Assembly: GCA_027257055.1 (NCBI GenBank)
Contig: JAPVLO010000044.1
Coordinates: 4,836,001 to 4,900,000, forward strand
Direction: 5' to 3'
Length of the DNA: 64,000 bases
Source: Cephalopachus bancanus
Lineage: Eukaryota > Chordata > Mammalia > Primates > Tarsiidae
Position 1 is the first letter of the stretch. Every line of letters starts with the position of its first letter. The notes under the pieces were generated by a model. The model saw only the letters and a list, made by a program, of their open reading frames with translations, was not told the DNA's origin and did not search any database. Of the stretch, positions 35,286 to 47,885 are shown piece after piece. A program made the translations under genes and the position numbers.

Positions 35286-35834
35286 TGGTTGGGGCGGCAG
35301 CTTTGTTCGTGCCGGGTGCACGCGCGCCGGTGTCCGGGAGCTGCGGCAGGCCGGCAGGGCCGCTAGCATCACTTGGCGCCCGGCATGGCGAGCGCTGCCC
35401 GCGGCCCCCTCCGCGGCCCTCCCCACGAAAGGCCGCAGAGCTGCGTGGCCGCTGCCGCCACCGGCCCGGCTTGCCTCTGCTGGTGAGGAAATTTGTTGCA
35501 CTTCTTGGGGCTTTGTTTGTTTGTTTTTCCTGCGGTTTTTATTTTAATTTTTTTTTTCCTTATTCTGGACAAAATGTCGGTCCATGATGTAGACATCATG
35601 CGAGGAACCTCGGTGGCACTGAGAGCTTTGCAAAAGTTTTCCAAGAGATAACTTCACCAAGATGTCCAGTGATAGGCAAAGCTCCGATGATGAGAGCCCC
35701 AGCACCAGCAGTGGCAGTTCAGATGCAGACCAGCGAGACCCAGCCACTCCAGAGGCTGAAGAACAAGAAGAAAGAAAACCTTCTGCCACCTAGCAGAAGA
35801 AAAACACCAAACTCTCTAGCAAAACCACTGCTAG

Positions 35835-36363
<529 letters not shown>

Positions 36364-36778
36364 TAGCCTTTACAATATGGACTTCTGTGTATATGTTATA
36401 CTGATTCTACTCTCTGCTTTTATCCTTTGGAGACTGGGAGACTCCCCCAAAAGGTAAATGCTATCAAGAGTAGAATTTTGTAGCTGTAGATTAGTTATGT
36501 TTAAAACGCCTACTTGCAAGTCTTGCTTCTTTGGGATATCAAAATGTATTTTGTGATGTACTAAGGATACTGGTCCTGAAGTCTACTAAATATTATAGTG
36601 CATTTTAGCCTAATTCATTATCTGTATGAAGTTATAAAAGTAGCCATAGATGACTAGGAATTATGTCATTTGTATTAAACCCAGATCTACTTCTGAGTAT
36701 GTGGTTCATGCTGTGGTGAAAATGTTTTACCTTTTACCTTTGTCAGTTTGTAATGAGAGGATTTCCTTTTACCCTTTG

Positions 36779-37074
36779 TTTTTTGTTTTGTTTTGTTTTT
36801 TGAGTTGGAGTCTCACTCTGTCACCAGACTGGAGTGCAGTGGCCGCTCTCGGCCACCGCAGCCTCGACCTGCTGGGCTCCGGCGATCCTTCCGCCTCAGC
36901 CTTCCAAGTAGCTGGAACTACAGGTGCTACCACACCTGGCTAATTTTTTGATTTATTGTAGAGATGAGGTTTTGCCAAGTTGCCCAGGCGGGTCTCGAAC
37001 CCGCGGGCTCAGGCAATCCACTCACCTCAGCCTCCCAAAGGAGCGGGATTACAGGCTGAGACACCGAGCCTGGC
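36779..37074 (-). mobile_element. Alu, full dimer, inserted in the UBE2E3 retrocopy
   Basis: A reverse Alu with T-rich tail at the left. A perfect 16-bp target-site duplication, TTCCTTTTACCCTTTG, flanks it at 36,763-36,778 and 37,075-37,090. It therefore jumped after the retrocopy was in place. In sense, its right monomer reads GGTCGAGGCTGCGGTGGCCG, like the Alu at 34,421. Confidence 0.95.
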
Positions 37075-37319
37075 TTCCTTTTACCCTTTGTAGCTCAGAG
37101 AGCACCTGATGTATCATCTCAAACACAATAAACATGCCCCTGAAGGAAAACAAACAAACAAACAAACAAAAAAAGGTAGGTTATGGGCTGGATTGAAAAT
37201 GACCTTGACTGCCAGCTAAGGTGCCTGGTTTCTGTCTCGCAGGAGGAGCTGTTGGTTTCTGAGCAGTGGAGGGATAAGAGGCAGAGATTTTTGTTTATTT
37301 GTTCATTGGGGGTTTGGAT

Positions 37320-37566
37320 TTACAGTCAGCCCCTGGTCTACTCAGGGGATTGGTTCCAGGACTCCCCTCATATATCAAAATCCATGCATACTCAAGTCCC
37401 TGCAGTTGGTCCTGGGGAATCCGTGTATACAAAAAATCTGCCCTCCTTAACCACAGGTTTTCCTGTTCTGGAAATACTGTATTTTCCATATGTATTTAGT
37501 TGAAAAATAATCCACATTAGTGGACTCATGTAGTTCAATCCTGTGTTGTCCAAGGATCAACCATAT
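37320..37566. repeat. Tigger/MER2-like DNA transposon
   Basis: The left edge is CAGTCAGCCCCTGGTCTAC, followed by GGATTGGTTCCAGGACTCCC and CATGCATACTCAAGTCCCTG. The right edge is GTTGTCCAAGGATCAACC. This pattern matches TcMar-Tigger non-autonomous elements. Confidence 0.65.
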
Positions 37567-37683
37567 AATGTAATAAAACATCTATGAACTGGAGCAGAAG
37601 GGAAGAGCCTGGGGAAAGAAGAAGCATTTAGAAGGCTATAGTGTTACCTCAAGATGGAGAACTTTGAATAAAACTGTGACTGT

Positions 37684-37713
37684 GTAGAGAGAGAGAGAGA
37701 GAGAGGAGGAGGA
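37684..37713. repeat. (GA)n microsatellite
   Basis: Short run of GA repeat followed by GGA units. Confidence 0.9.
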
Positions 37714-37854
37714 TAAAACAGATGCTCTGGAGGAAGGATTCTGGCCTGAGTGACTGAATGGGTGATTTGCCACTACCACTAACCAAACAAGGAGGGAAAG
37801 CCAGCCTATGTAGGACAGGATCGAGGCTTTGGAACAGCTGTCCCACCATTGCTC

Positions 37855-38020
37855 AGTCACTTACTAGCCAATGAGCATAGACTCAGAGATTTGGTTTCCT
37901 CATTTGTACAGTGGGACTTACAGTATCTGCTTTACATGTTAATCAGGAAGATTGGAAATAATACTTGAAATAATCGATGCCTACCATAGGACCTTGCACA
38001 GAATAATAGTTCTTCTGGTA
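37855..38020 (+). repeat. MIR (SINE)
   Basis: Forward MIR: CTCAGTCACTTACTAGCC, GGTTTCCTCATTTGTACAGT, then an end near CATAGGACCTTGCACAG. Confidence 0.7.
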
Positions 38021-38249
38021 CTGTTTTTAGTATTAGAACACATAGGATAATATGTTTGGAAGGATGGAGGCTAGGTAATAAGTTGAGTTTTTAAAGGTGA
38101 AAGAGTTATATAAGCTGAAGAGAAACCAGAGTATTGAGTTGAGTCTTAGACAAGTTACACTTGCTGGATATCTTGGGCAAAATGTCCAACAGGCATTAGG
38201 AAATATGATCCTAGGGCCAAAGTTATGGCCTGAAATAAAGATATTAGGG

Positions 38250-38382
38250 TTGGGCATGGTGGCTCACACCTGTAAGTCCCCCTACTCAGGAGGCTGAAGA
38301 AGGAGTATTACTTGAGCCCAGGAGTTTGAGACCAGCCTGGGCAACATAGTGAGACCCCTCATCTCTCTAAAAATAAAAATTC
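38250..38382 (+). mobile_element. Alu left-monomer (FLAM-type) fragment
   Basis: GGGCATGGTGGCTCACACCT to AGACCAGCCTGGGCAACATA, then an A-rich end. Only one monomer is present. Confidence 0.85.
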
Positions 38383-38815
38383 AGGATTACCTACACAGAA
38401 GTGACAGCAGAAATTCAGGGAAGTGGATGAGACTGCCCAGAGAAAGCAAGTTGAATAAGGAGAAAAGGAGTTCAAGAATGGATTGGGTTTTTTGGTGTTT
38501 TTTTTTTTAGTCAGTCAGTTACAAGTGATAGAACTCCAACTCAACTAGCTTAAGAGAGAGAAAAAAAGTGGGGGAAGGAGAAATCTTTTTTGACTCAAAA
38601 TAACCAAAGGTACAGGAAGAGGTATATGCAGTTTCACACAAGGTTACCTGACTGAATCTAGGTGATCAAAAGATGTCATGAATGTTCTCCCTGTGTTGTG
38701 GCAAAGGTGGTCTCCAAGCTTCATGGTTTCAGTTTAGAAATTCCAGCAGAAAAGAGGACATGTCTTTCCCAACAGGCCAAAGTCTTCCTTCCAACAACCC
38801 CCCCCACACACACTT

Positions 38816-39000
38816 TTTTAAAGTAAATAAAGTTTTATTGGAACACAGCCATACCCATTTGTTTATGTATTGCCCATGGCTGTTTTTGAGCTACAGCCAC
38901 AGAGCTGCAGTTACTATAGAGACCATATGGCCTGCAAAGTCTAAAATATTTACTGTTTGGTCCTTCACAGAAAAAGCTTGCCAACCTTGGCACGAGAATC
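38816..39000 (-). repeat. MER58-like hAT-Charlie DNA transposon
   Basis: AAGTTTTATTGGAACACAGC, then CATTTGTTTATGTATTGCCC and TTCACAGAAAAAGCTTGCC. A clearer copy of the family seen at 20,140. Confidence 0.65.
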
Positions 39001-39118
39001 TAAGTCCATAAGAGCAGGGACTTTTTTCTGGTATAGTCACTGTTGTATCCCCAGTGCTGGAAGAACGCCTGGTAGGTGGTAAGCACTCAGTAAATATTTG
39101 TGGAGTGAATAAATGAAG
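39000..39118 (+). repeat. L2 3' end
   Basis: AGCAGGGACTTTTTTCTGG, TATCCCCAGTGCTGGAAGAA, then CTCAGTAAATATTTGTGG and AATAAATGAA, a good L2 tail. Confidence 0.75.
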
Positions 39119-41394
39119 GGAGAAGTGAATAGTGGTGTGATATAAAGACTAGATGTCTGATGCTGAACCATAAAGGGTACCAAAACTTAAAGGGGTTTGG
39201 CTTGAGGAACTTGAGGAAGAACCGAGGAGGACATGAGTCTCAAGCAGGAGCCATGTCTCAGGAGCTCAACTGGGACAGCAGCTTGGAGAGGGCGACCCAC
39301 CGCACGTGGAAGGCCTGGGAAGAGGTTCGTGCGTCTGGACATTGAGGGGACCCTGGTGAGCTCCCCAAGAACCATTTCAGTGGATGCGGCCTGAAGAAGG
39401 GGAGGGGTGGGAACAGTTAACGTGTGTCATATTTTAGGACTTGAAAAGGGCAGGTAGAAGGGGGACAGTCTTTTTTCACATTCAGAATTTTAGAGAGGTA
39501 AGGGCAGGTCATGCCTGGAGGAGGCTCTGTTCTTAAAATGCCTAGATCACTTGGGATCTTGGCTTGGAAGTTAACCCCTGGGTGCCCCGACTGCTGATTC
39601 TGAAGCTGAGGCATGTCACAGAGTCCAGTATCACACATGGTTAAAAGGATCCATTATTCCTTTATTGACTAACTCACATTTCTCTCCAATTGCCAGAGCT
39701 CTGGGCTTTTCCCAGTGGGTTGGACATCTTCTCAGTCTCTGTAATAAGCCCTGGGGGAATTGCCCTGTATGCTGTACGATAATTTAAAGCAGAAAGTATA
39801 AGGACTGGGTTTTTTCTTTCTTTACTTCCCCTTGCGTTCAACTCAAAGTCCCTTTCTGCTAACTTTATCGGAATATATTAATTGATGTTAGAATCGTCCA
39901 ACTCAGTTTTAGTTGTATCTGAATCAATTTAAACATTTGCAGAGTCAATTAAAGGCGGGATCAAGAGTTACAGCTTCATTCTTAAGTGCCAATTCCCGCC
40001 CAGAGGAATTATTTCCATACTGTTTTTTTTTTTCTTTGTGAATCTGATGTGAGTTCAGGTTAGTGAAGGAAGTATCCAGTAGAGTTTCAGCACCAGTAGA
40101 ATTCATAGATCCCTTTTCCCTTTTCCCCTTCCTCCCAGGCCTTCCAAAATAGGCCTGGTGCTTCACCAACCTTTGATTCTAGGGAAGGGGATTGTGGAGG
40201 GACTTGACAATGGAGGCTCCCTTCGAGCAAAAACAGTGTTGGCATAAATCCATTACCTGCACTTAGCTATCCAAGGACTCCCTTGGGATGTTGTTTCAAA
40301 TAAGCTTTTGCATTTAGGCTTTCTTTAAGAAAAGCTGTTTCAACTGCCATCCACGCGAGGCATGTGAGGTTTTGTTAAGTCATTCCCTGGGAAGAGAAGA
40401 CATTCGGTTGCTTAATAAAGGGCTCTCTCTCACGGGTTCCATCACGTTTTTCTCGCCTTGGCTGGTCGCAGCTACGTGTGGGGGTGTGAGGATAGAAGCA
40501 GAGACAGGAGCCCTGGGGTGAGGCATCCTCCCCTCACTCCTTGACAGTTGATTCTTCTGGACTAAAATCAAATCAGAGATGGAACCCTGGTTTCATGGGA
40601 GCACACTGGACCAGGGGGCTTGGAAGTGTGCTAGGAGGCTGTCCCACTCCTACCCATCTCCTACGCTGTACCCTCTGCCCCCAGGGCCATGGACCCGGAG
40701 GTCTCACCTCACTCCTTACAGGGTCAATGCGAGCATACATTTGTGTGCATTTGTGTGTGCTGAGAAACCAAAAGGCTAAACTCCACCTCCAAAAAATGAA
40801 AATTAGATCCATGAATGTGAGCAGAGTGGGCGGAGGGGACATTCTAGGCTCCTACCAATGTCTAGAGACATTTTTAGAACAGTCCTGGCATTCCAGCTTG
40901 CTGCCACTAGGGGCTGCTGTGGTTAGGCAGTAGTACCAAGAGCAGCGCTGTTTACGAGGAGGAAAAAAGAAAAGATACAAAGCAATGATTCTTTCAATTC
41001 ATGAATAGTTTTGTGATTTCAGATGATTTGGGTAGCGTGCTTGTCCCCTGCCCTCATTTTGCAAGTACGTGCCTCCTTTCTTATGCGGTGGCCCTCCCGG
41101 GACGGCCCCATCAGAAGGTCTCCTCTGTTTGATCTGCAGACCTTGTACTGACAGGTGCAGCCTGCCATGGCTGACAGGCTGGGCTGGACTCTGTGCTCCG
41201 GGAGAAAGGCCTCTTCTCTCAGAACTCTTCCAAGGATACAGATGGGAGATGGTTTCTCAGTTGCAAACTCGGTAGCAAATGTGAAACAAACTAGACTGGG
41301 AGGCAAGGTATGCTCAGCCCGTTTCCCAGATTCTGTAATTCTCCATTTGGCTAAAGCCAAGATAAGGAACAGTCAGTGCTTCAGTTTAATCCAA

Positions 41395-41455
41395 CTCAGC
41401 ATTCATTGAGCACCTACTATGTGCACGACTCTGTACTCTAGTTCAATAGTATCTG
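41395..41455 (-). repeat. L2 3' end
   Basis: CATTCATTGAGCACCTACTA, then GTGCACGACTCTGTACTC: a reverse L2 tail. Confidence 0.65.
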
Positions 41456-42332
41456 TATAGGCTCTCTTTGGATGAACTAGGTTAGAAATTTGGAGGATGG
41501 GTAAGGCAGAACAACAGCAGAGAGGCTTTTAATAAGAGGGCTCAGAGGAGCTAGGGAAGTAAGAAAAGCTTGTAAATTACATCTATTTAATTTACCAGGA
41601 AATAGAAGTTGGATGAGGGAAACAGTGAATTAAAGGGTAGGGCGTAATGCTTTCTTTATTTCCTGTGGCTAAAATATATGAAAGCTGGAAAAACGAAGCC
41701 CTGCTGCACAGCAATTTCTTCCATGTTGCTAAAAGGTCATGGTGGCATTGTTATTCTTCTTCTTATTTTTGTCATTCTTATCTTGAACATTTTTTTGCTA
41801 GTGTGAGCAGTTGACCACAAAGGACATGCATCATTGCTTATCAATTTAGCCCTTTTCAATATGGAAACAAAACAAAACAAAAAACCCATTCCTCTTCTAT
41901 TGGAAATCGACCTGCAAGTAGCAGCATTAATAATGGGGTCTTCATGCCATGGCATTTTGTTCTGGACTCTGGTACTCTCCTGGTTTGGCACTTCAGGTTC
42001 CAAGAGAGATCTGCACATTTTGTGAGGGTGGAATCAGACAAGACTTCTGCACTTACTGTCTGCAGCCCGCCCTTGGGAGCAGGCAATACTGGAGGCAATA
42101 ACAACTTGGAACCATCATCACTAGATTCTTCTCATGCAGCCAGCAGCCTTGACCTGGATAAGCTTCGGTATCTGTCCTAGCCTCCCAAAGACAACAGTGA
42201 ATTTCAGGACCCAGCAAAAATCAGGACCTGTGTATCGCGGGATAGGGAATCAGTCTGGGGAAAATAAGTATGCATGTGACTGCCCATGTATATAAGAAAA
42301 CTTATTTTTCTCTCTTTACCATCCATAGCTTT

Positions 42333-42418
42333 CTCGAACTCCTGGCCTAAAACAATCCTTCTGCCTTGGCCTCCTAGAGTGCTGGGATTATAAGTGTGAA
42401 CCTCTGTATCTGGGCATA
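42333..42418 (-). mobile_element. Alu fragment
   Basis: CTCGAACTCCTGGCCT, then CCTTGGCCTCCTAGAGTGCT: the reverse left end of an Alu, diverged and without tail. Confidence 0.75.
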
Positions 42419-45400
42419 CCCGCCATAGCTTTCTAATGATGGTGCAATGATCATTAGGAAAAACATGTGGAATGAGCCTGGCCTAATTATCTGGCACAAA
42501 TAAGATTTCCTCCTCCTCTTTTTCCTTCCCTTGCCTTCCCCTAACCAATAGCTGTCAACTCAGTGAGCTCTGGTGAGAAAGGGTTGGTGTCTGTTCTCAG
42601 GACTGCTGCCCCCATGGCTCCTGGTAAAGGCCAATGTAGTCAACTCATGGGGCCGGAGGGCATATTCCTTGAACTTTCCAGGGCCAAGTAGGGAGGCAGC
42701 ATCAGAGTGAATGTGAAAATCTAGATGAAAAGCGGATAACCAGAAAAATAAATTTAACGGCGAGGCTGTGGGAGTGTGAAAGACCTCATTTTGCTGAGAG
42801 TAACAGCAAGGGGCTTTAAGTATCTTATGGTTTCTGCATGAGTTATATATTTTCTGCTTGTAAAGAATTTGACAGGTTTTAAATGCATCAAACTGAGCAG
42901 ATTTGTTGTGAAATGCAGTACACATATGCTGAGTATTTTAGTAGACTCATAGCCACCAGGAAAGCTTTTCTTGTGGTGTGAAAATACAAAGAGAAACACC
43001 GCCCCTTCTTTTGATCAGTTCCCAGCACAGAGATCTCTGGATTTACATCAATATAAAGATGAATTTGTGTGTCTGTGCAGGAGTTCAGAGAGTGTCACCC
43101 CTAAATATGATGCTTTGGTATGCTGACTATTCTGAACGAAGGCACCCGCAGAAGCAGCAGATTCAGGCAGAAGCTTTCTTTAAACTCTCTTATCTGCCTA
43201 GAGACTGACACTTCAACTCAATTGTCTTGAATCCCATCCCTGGAAATCTTAGCTTGGGCCATGGAAGATGAGACTGGAGGTGGATATCATGCCCAAACAG
43301 ACTGTCACCTATTCTTCTGAGGGCTGCTCTGAGACAACTTTTATTACCTGAGCAATCTTTTCCCTTCTAAATAAGACAACGTTTGTTCACCCTACATTTC
43401 CTCCCCTACCCCCTCCCATAACTTGTCTCCATCACCCCTCAGAAGCTCCAAGCTCCTATTTCTTACATAGCTCAGGATGCTATTTAAACTTGAGTCATCT
43501 GACCCTTCTTTGAGTCTTATATTTTGTGGGACTCCCCACATGTATGTAATGAAGCATGATTTTTACCTTGTGAATCTGTCCATTTAATTCATAGCCCAGC
43601 CAAGGAGCCTAGAAGAGTGAAGGCAAGCCATTTTTTCCTCCCCTACATTTGGAAATTGTCACCTACCAGGTTTTTCAACTTTGTCTTTTTTATGAAAGGC
43701 TCAGCGCATAGGGATTCTTGGAACAGAAACAACCCAAAATAATTATTGGCACTAAGGAATGGTCCATGAGCAGCTCATCCCCACTGCCTGGAATCTCAGC
43801 TCCACCCCATACCTAATGAATCAGATATCTACCTTTTATCCAAACCGCCAGATAATTCAAGAGCGTATTCAAATATGAAAAGTACTCTTCCCATTCAGCT
43901 CTGACAGCGACCTCCTGCTTCACCCAATCTCTCTGAAACTTTCCTTCTCATCAGCTGTCATTGAGCTTTCTGAAGCAGCATATATTGTCAGTTCTCTCTT
44001 CTCCAAGCATAGTAACTCACTCAACAAATATGAATAATGTGTCCACTCTGCACCACTAAGTGTTTGTGGGGAGGCAAGACGTGTGAAGATGGCTACACAG
44101 CGCTCATTGCTGTCTCTTCTCCCAATTTCCAATGTGTTCATCCAGTTCTTAAAACAACATGGCTTCCAGACCCCTTTGTCATTCTACTTCAGCTCAACCA
44201 AGTTGTCAATGTAATTTTTTCAGCATTATTTCATTCAAATGGTATTTATTGAGTCCCTCTTAAAATTGGACACTTAAGACCCTGTATTCTCATTGTTGCC
44301 TGGAAAATGAACAGTTGAGGGGCACTTTTATTATGTGACCTGGAAAGAATTGTCTGAGGGTCTCTAGTTTGAGTCTCATCTGTATCACTAACTGGCTGGG
44401 TGATATAGTGAGTGGAGGGGAGGAGGATCCTCACCATGAAATGAGGCATTGGAATGCATCACTGAAGACTCCTCATGTTCCACTTTTATTCCAGATGCTA
44501 TGGAAGGAAGGAACAAGAGATGCCGCCACATTGCACCACTTGGCTTCTCCCTCCTTCCTTTGCACGACAGTTACTGAGCCTCACAGTATCAGGGACATCC
44601 CTTTGACTCGTCACACAGTTGACACCAGCAGTCTCTATCCTCGTGGGGCTTCCATTTCAGGAAGGAAAGGCCAAAAACAAAGGAAGCCATAAATGAATGT
44701 CTTGACTAGCAGCACTCTGGCCCACGCAGAGGGAGTGCTGCTGAAAAGGGAACAAACCAGAGAACAGGGCCAGAAGGAAGGATTTGTTTCTTCTATTGCT
44801 GTGGCCCTGTCCTTTGTCCCTTTCTCATTCCTGTTTTGCAAGCAGCCTTCTTAGGAAGGAGAGAATGAATAAAGTAAAATAAAAGTGCTTTGGTTTTTGC
44901 CAGACTCTGATTAACACCAGCTTTCACAACGAACAACTGTGCTCCTTTTCTTGTACTGTAAGAGGAAGAAAGAGAGAAGCACAGAACGTGCAGCATCAGG
45001 AAGGCAGATCCTTTACCTTGTAGGGGAAAGTTTGACTCCACAGCAGGAAAAGACCCTGTGGAAATGGGCTCTTAGTGGGATTTACAGAGGTTTGCCCACC
45101 AGGGCGCTCTGGTGAGCACTCTGGAAACAAAGCTCTGCCATAAATCGGAAAATGGTGGGCAGACAGGGAGCAAATGCTCTGCCCCTGTACAGAGTCTCAG
45201 AGTCCAAGGACAAGGGATTCAGACTTGGCTTACGGTCAGGCTCTTTCAAGCATCTCTTCATCACAAACAGTAGTGAGAACTGGAGGGTAGCCTTTTTATA
45301 GGACGTCTGCCACTCTGCTGGGGCAGGAGACTTCTTGCAGAAAGAAACGACATCTTGAGCAAGCTTTGTGTTGGAGAAGCATGTCTGGAGTGTGCCTATA

Positions 45401-45469
45401 TGATGCCTGTGTCCTCTCCCTCAGGCAATCCCAACTTAATGCAACCTTTAGAACTAGGGTCCCCCAGCT

Positions 45470-45870
45470 TGTGTGTTCCTTCTGCTATAGCAAAATACCA
45501 CATACTGGGTAATTTATAAATAATACAAATTTTTTAAATCTCAGCTCTAAAGGCTGAGCAGTCCAGATCAAGGTGCCAGCAGATTCAATGCCTGGTAAAA
45601 ACTCTCTCTCTCTCTTTATCTGCTTCTAAGATGGCATCTTGTTGTTGTATCCTCCAGAGTGGATGAATGCTGTATCCTCATGAGGTAAAAAGGATGGAAG
45701 GGCCAGGCAGCTCTCCAAAGCCTCTTTTATAAGGGCATTAATCCCATTCACAGAGGTAGAGCCCTCATGTCTAATCATCCCCCAAAGTCCCCACCCTCTT
45801 AATACCATCACCTTGGAGTTCAAGTTTCAACATAAATTTTGGAGGAATACATACACGCAAACCATGGTAG
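45470..45870 (-). repeat. MaLR-type LTR, solo
   Basis: Reverse pattern: CTGCTATAGCAAAATACCAC, GGGTAATTTATAAATAATAC, then CCTCTTTTATAAGGGCATTA and CATAAATTTTGGAGGAATAC. Old MaLR LTR. Confidence 0.65.
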
Positions 45871-47850
45871 CCACCAACCCACCATTTTGGAGGATTCAAG
45901 AGCTTCTTATTATGATTCAATGATGACTGTTGAGCATCTGCCAGATTCAGGATCTGCTCATCTGTAGTTGCACGACCCAAGGAAAATCTATTCTCTATTC
46001 CCTTCCTAATTCCTTGGCTGTCCATTTAGGGCTTCAGTGACTAAGAATGGGGCTGGAGCTTTGGAAAGGTTTTAAGTCTGTCAACCCTTTGCATCAGCTA
46101 GTGTTCTGGGCTGCATGTAACAGAAAGCAACTTTGGTCTCTTTATACAAATAAAGATATATGGGGAAGATATAACATGCATGTTCTGTTTCAAGAGAGGA
46201 TGCCATGGCCACTGCCACCTCCACTATTGCCATGATGAATGACCTTCAACCATTTATATTTTTGCTTTTAGCATTTTCTCAAGATTCAAAGCATGGGGAG
46301 AATACCCCTCCCAGCAGCCCTGTGATGGGTTTGGCTCCCTTAGGCTCTGTAGTAAAAGGTGATTATCTGAAATTATTTTGCACCAAGACTACTCCCAGTG
46401 GGGAGGAGCAGGAGGTAATTCTCTAATAGAAAGGTAACAGGATACTAAGGAAAGGTATGATGCCAGGTAGCTGCAGATGATAGGCACCCACTCTATAACT
46501 GGACCCAGTCTCTATCTTGCAAAAAGAAACGAAAAAAAAAAACAGTCAGTGAAAAGTGTCTAATCTCTCATAGTTTTATCTTGTTTGTCTTTTGAATATA
46601 ATAAAGGAAGCACCACACTAAAAAAAAAAATCCCCCTGAATTTGCATGTACCACCAGCCCTACCATCTCCTAACTTGGTGCCCTCTTTTGTGAAATGGAG
46701 CTAGTCCTGTCAACCTTGCAGAGTTACTGTGAAAACTGAATGAAGAAACAGGTGTGGACATTCTTGAAGAGCAAAGCACGTCCTGTAATTGCGAGATATC
46801 AAGTTTGCTCTGAATGAGCCAGCTGTGCCTGATCATCAGCTTTTCATTTCCTCTCATCCTCACTGCCCCCTTTTCATTTGCTTTTACTCTGATTCATTCA
46901 TTTAGTTAGTTCTCCTTACTTTATTCCTCAGAAGGATGGGTTTCAGGTGGCAGAATTTCCTTGTTAGTTCCCTGGAAGGCTGATTTTTGCTCATGACCTG
47001 GCCTCTGTGATTTCACAGGGGATTTTGTCATCTTTTTTGGATTCTATGTGCTGCTGATCCAAGAGCTGGGACAAATGTGGAATTGACCCTTTGATGGGCA
47101 GCCTTTCCCCTTTCCTTGGTCCCACAAAGGACTAGATGACCTTTTGCTCCTGCAGAGTCATTGCCCACCCTAGCACAGTTTCCTTCTCCTCCTCCTTGTC
47201 CTCCTAAGTGAGGCTGCATTTGGACCCCTCTAACCCAACAGGCTGAGTAACATGCTATCAGCATCTCTGCCTTTGGGTCACAGGCTCTGGATATAATCTA
47301 ATATACCCCAGCAAGGTCATTCAGATGTAACAGTAGCAGACAAAGATTCTCAACAGAAGAGAACCATGGAAAAGCAACATTCCTGAGTCCTTCTGGAAAG
47401 AACATCCATCAACAAAATACAACTCATTGACAGAGAAGTCCAAATAAAGAACTAAGAGTGTAGAAGCCACAGAAAAGGGGCAGGTTCTGAGCACTGGAGT
47501 CACTCAAACATAAACCAGGACTAAATAAATTGGAAATGATAATTATAGAACAGTTTGCAAATGTCATAAAACTTGAACAGCTTTTTAAAAAACTATAAAA
47601 ATATGAGCGGGTCATGTTAATTTCCATATCTTCCATAGAATAAAATATAAAAATATTATTTAAAATTAATAGCTATATGGCTAAAACATAATTTCAACCT
47701 TTTAAAGTTTTCATTATCATTTTAATCTTAGAGGACTCCTTTAGGAATTAATACCTCTGATAGTACAGAAACTTTTACTTGAAATTCATAAATGTTTTTC
47801 AGTTTAACGTCAAATATTTTCACCTAAATTCAAGTTAAAAAATATTTTTT
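45871..47850. other. Intergenic; mostly unassigned
   Basis: The 46,090-46,260 stretch resembles an LTR-like piece. A possible MIR lies at about 46,685-46,760. A possible A-tailed retrocopy tail lies at 46,548-46,631. 47,500-47,850 is AT-rich. No gene is supported. Confidence 0.45.
46548..46631 (+). repeat. Possible short A-tailed retrocopy tail
   Basis: AATATAATAAAGGAAGCACC, then ACACT followed by eleven A. A poly(A) signal 20 bases before an A run suggests the 3' end of a retroposed transcript. The parent is unknown. Confidence 0.35.
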
Positions 47851-47885
47851 TAAATAGCATGTAGCCCCTCACCCCCCCCCCACAG

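Larger units (their letters stand above)
39120..45465. other. Intergenic; one L2 and one Alu fragment, otherwise unassigned
   Basis: Apart from the L2 near 41,395 and an Alu fragment at 42,333, plus a possible MIR part around 44,360, I recognise nothing. No gene is supported. The many short open frames show no protein family. Confidence 0.55.
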
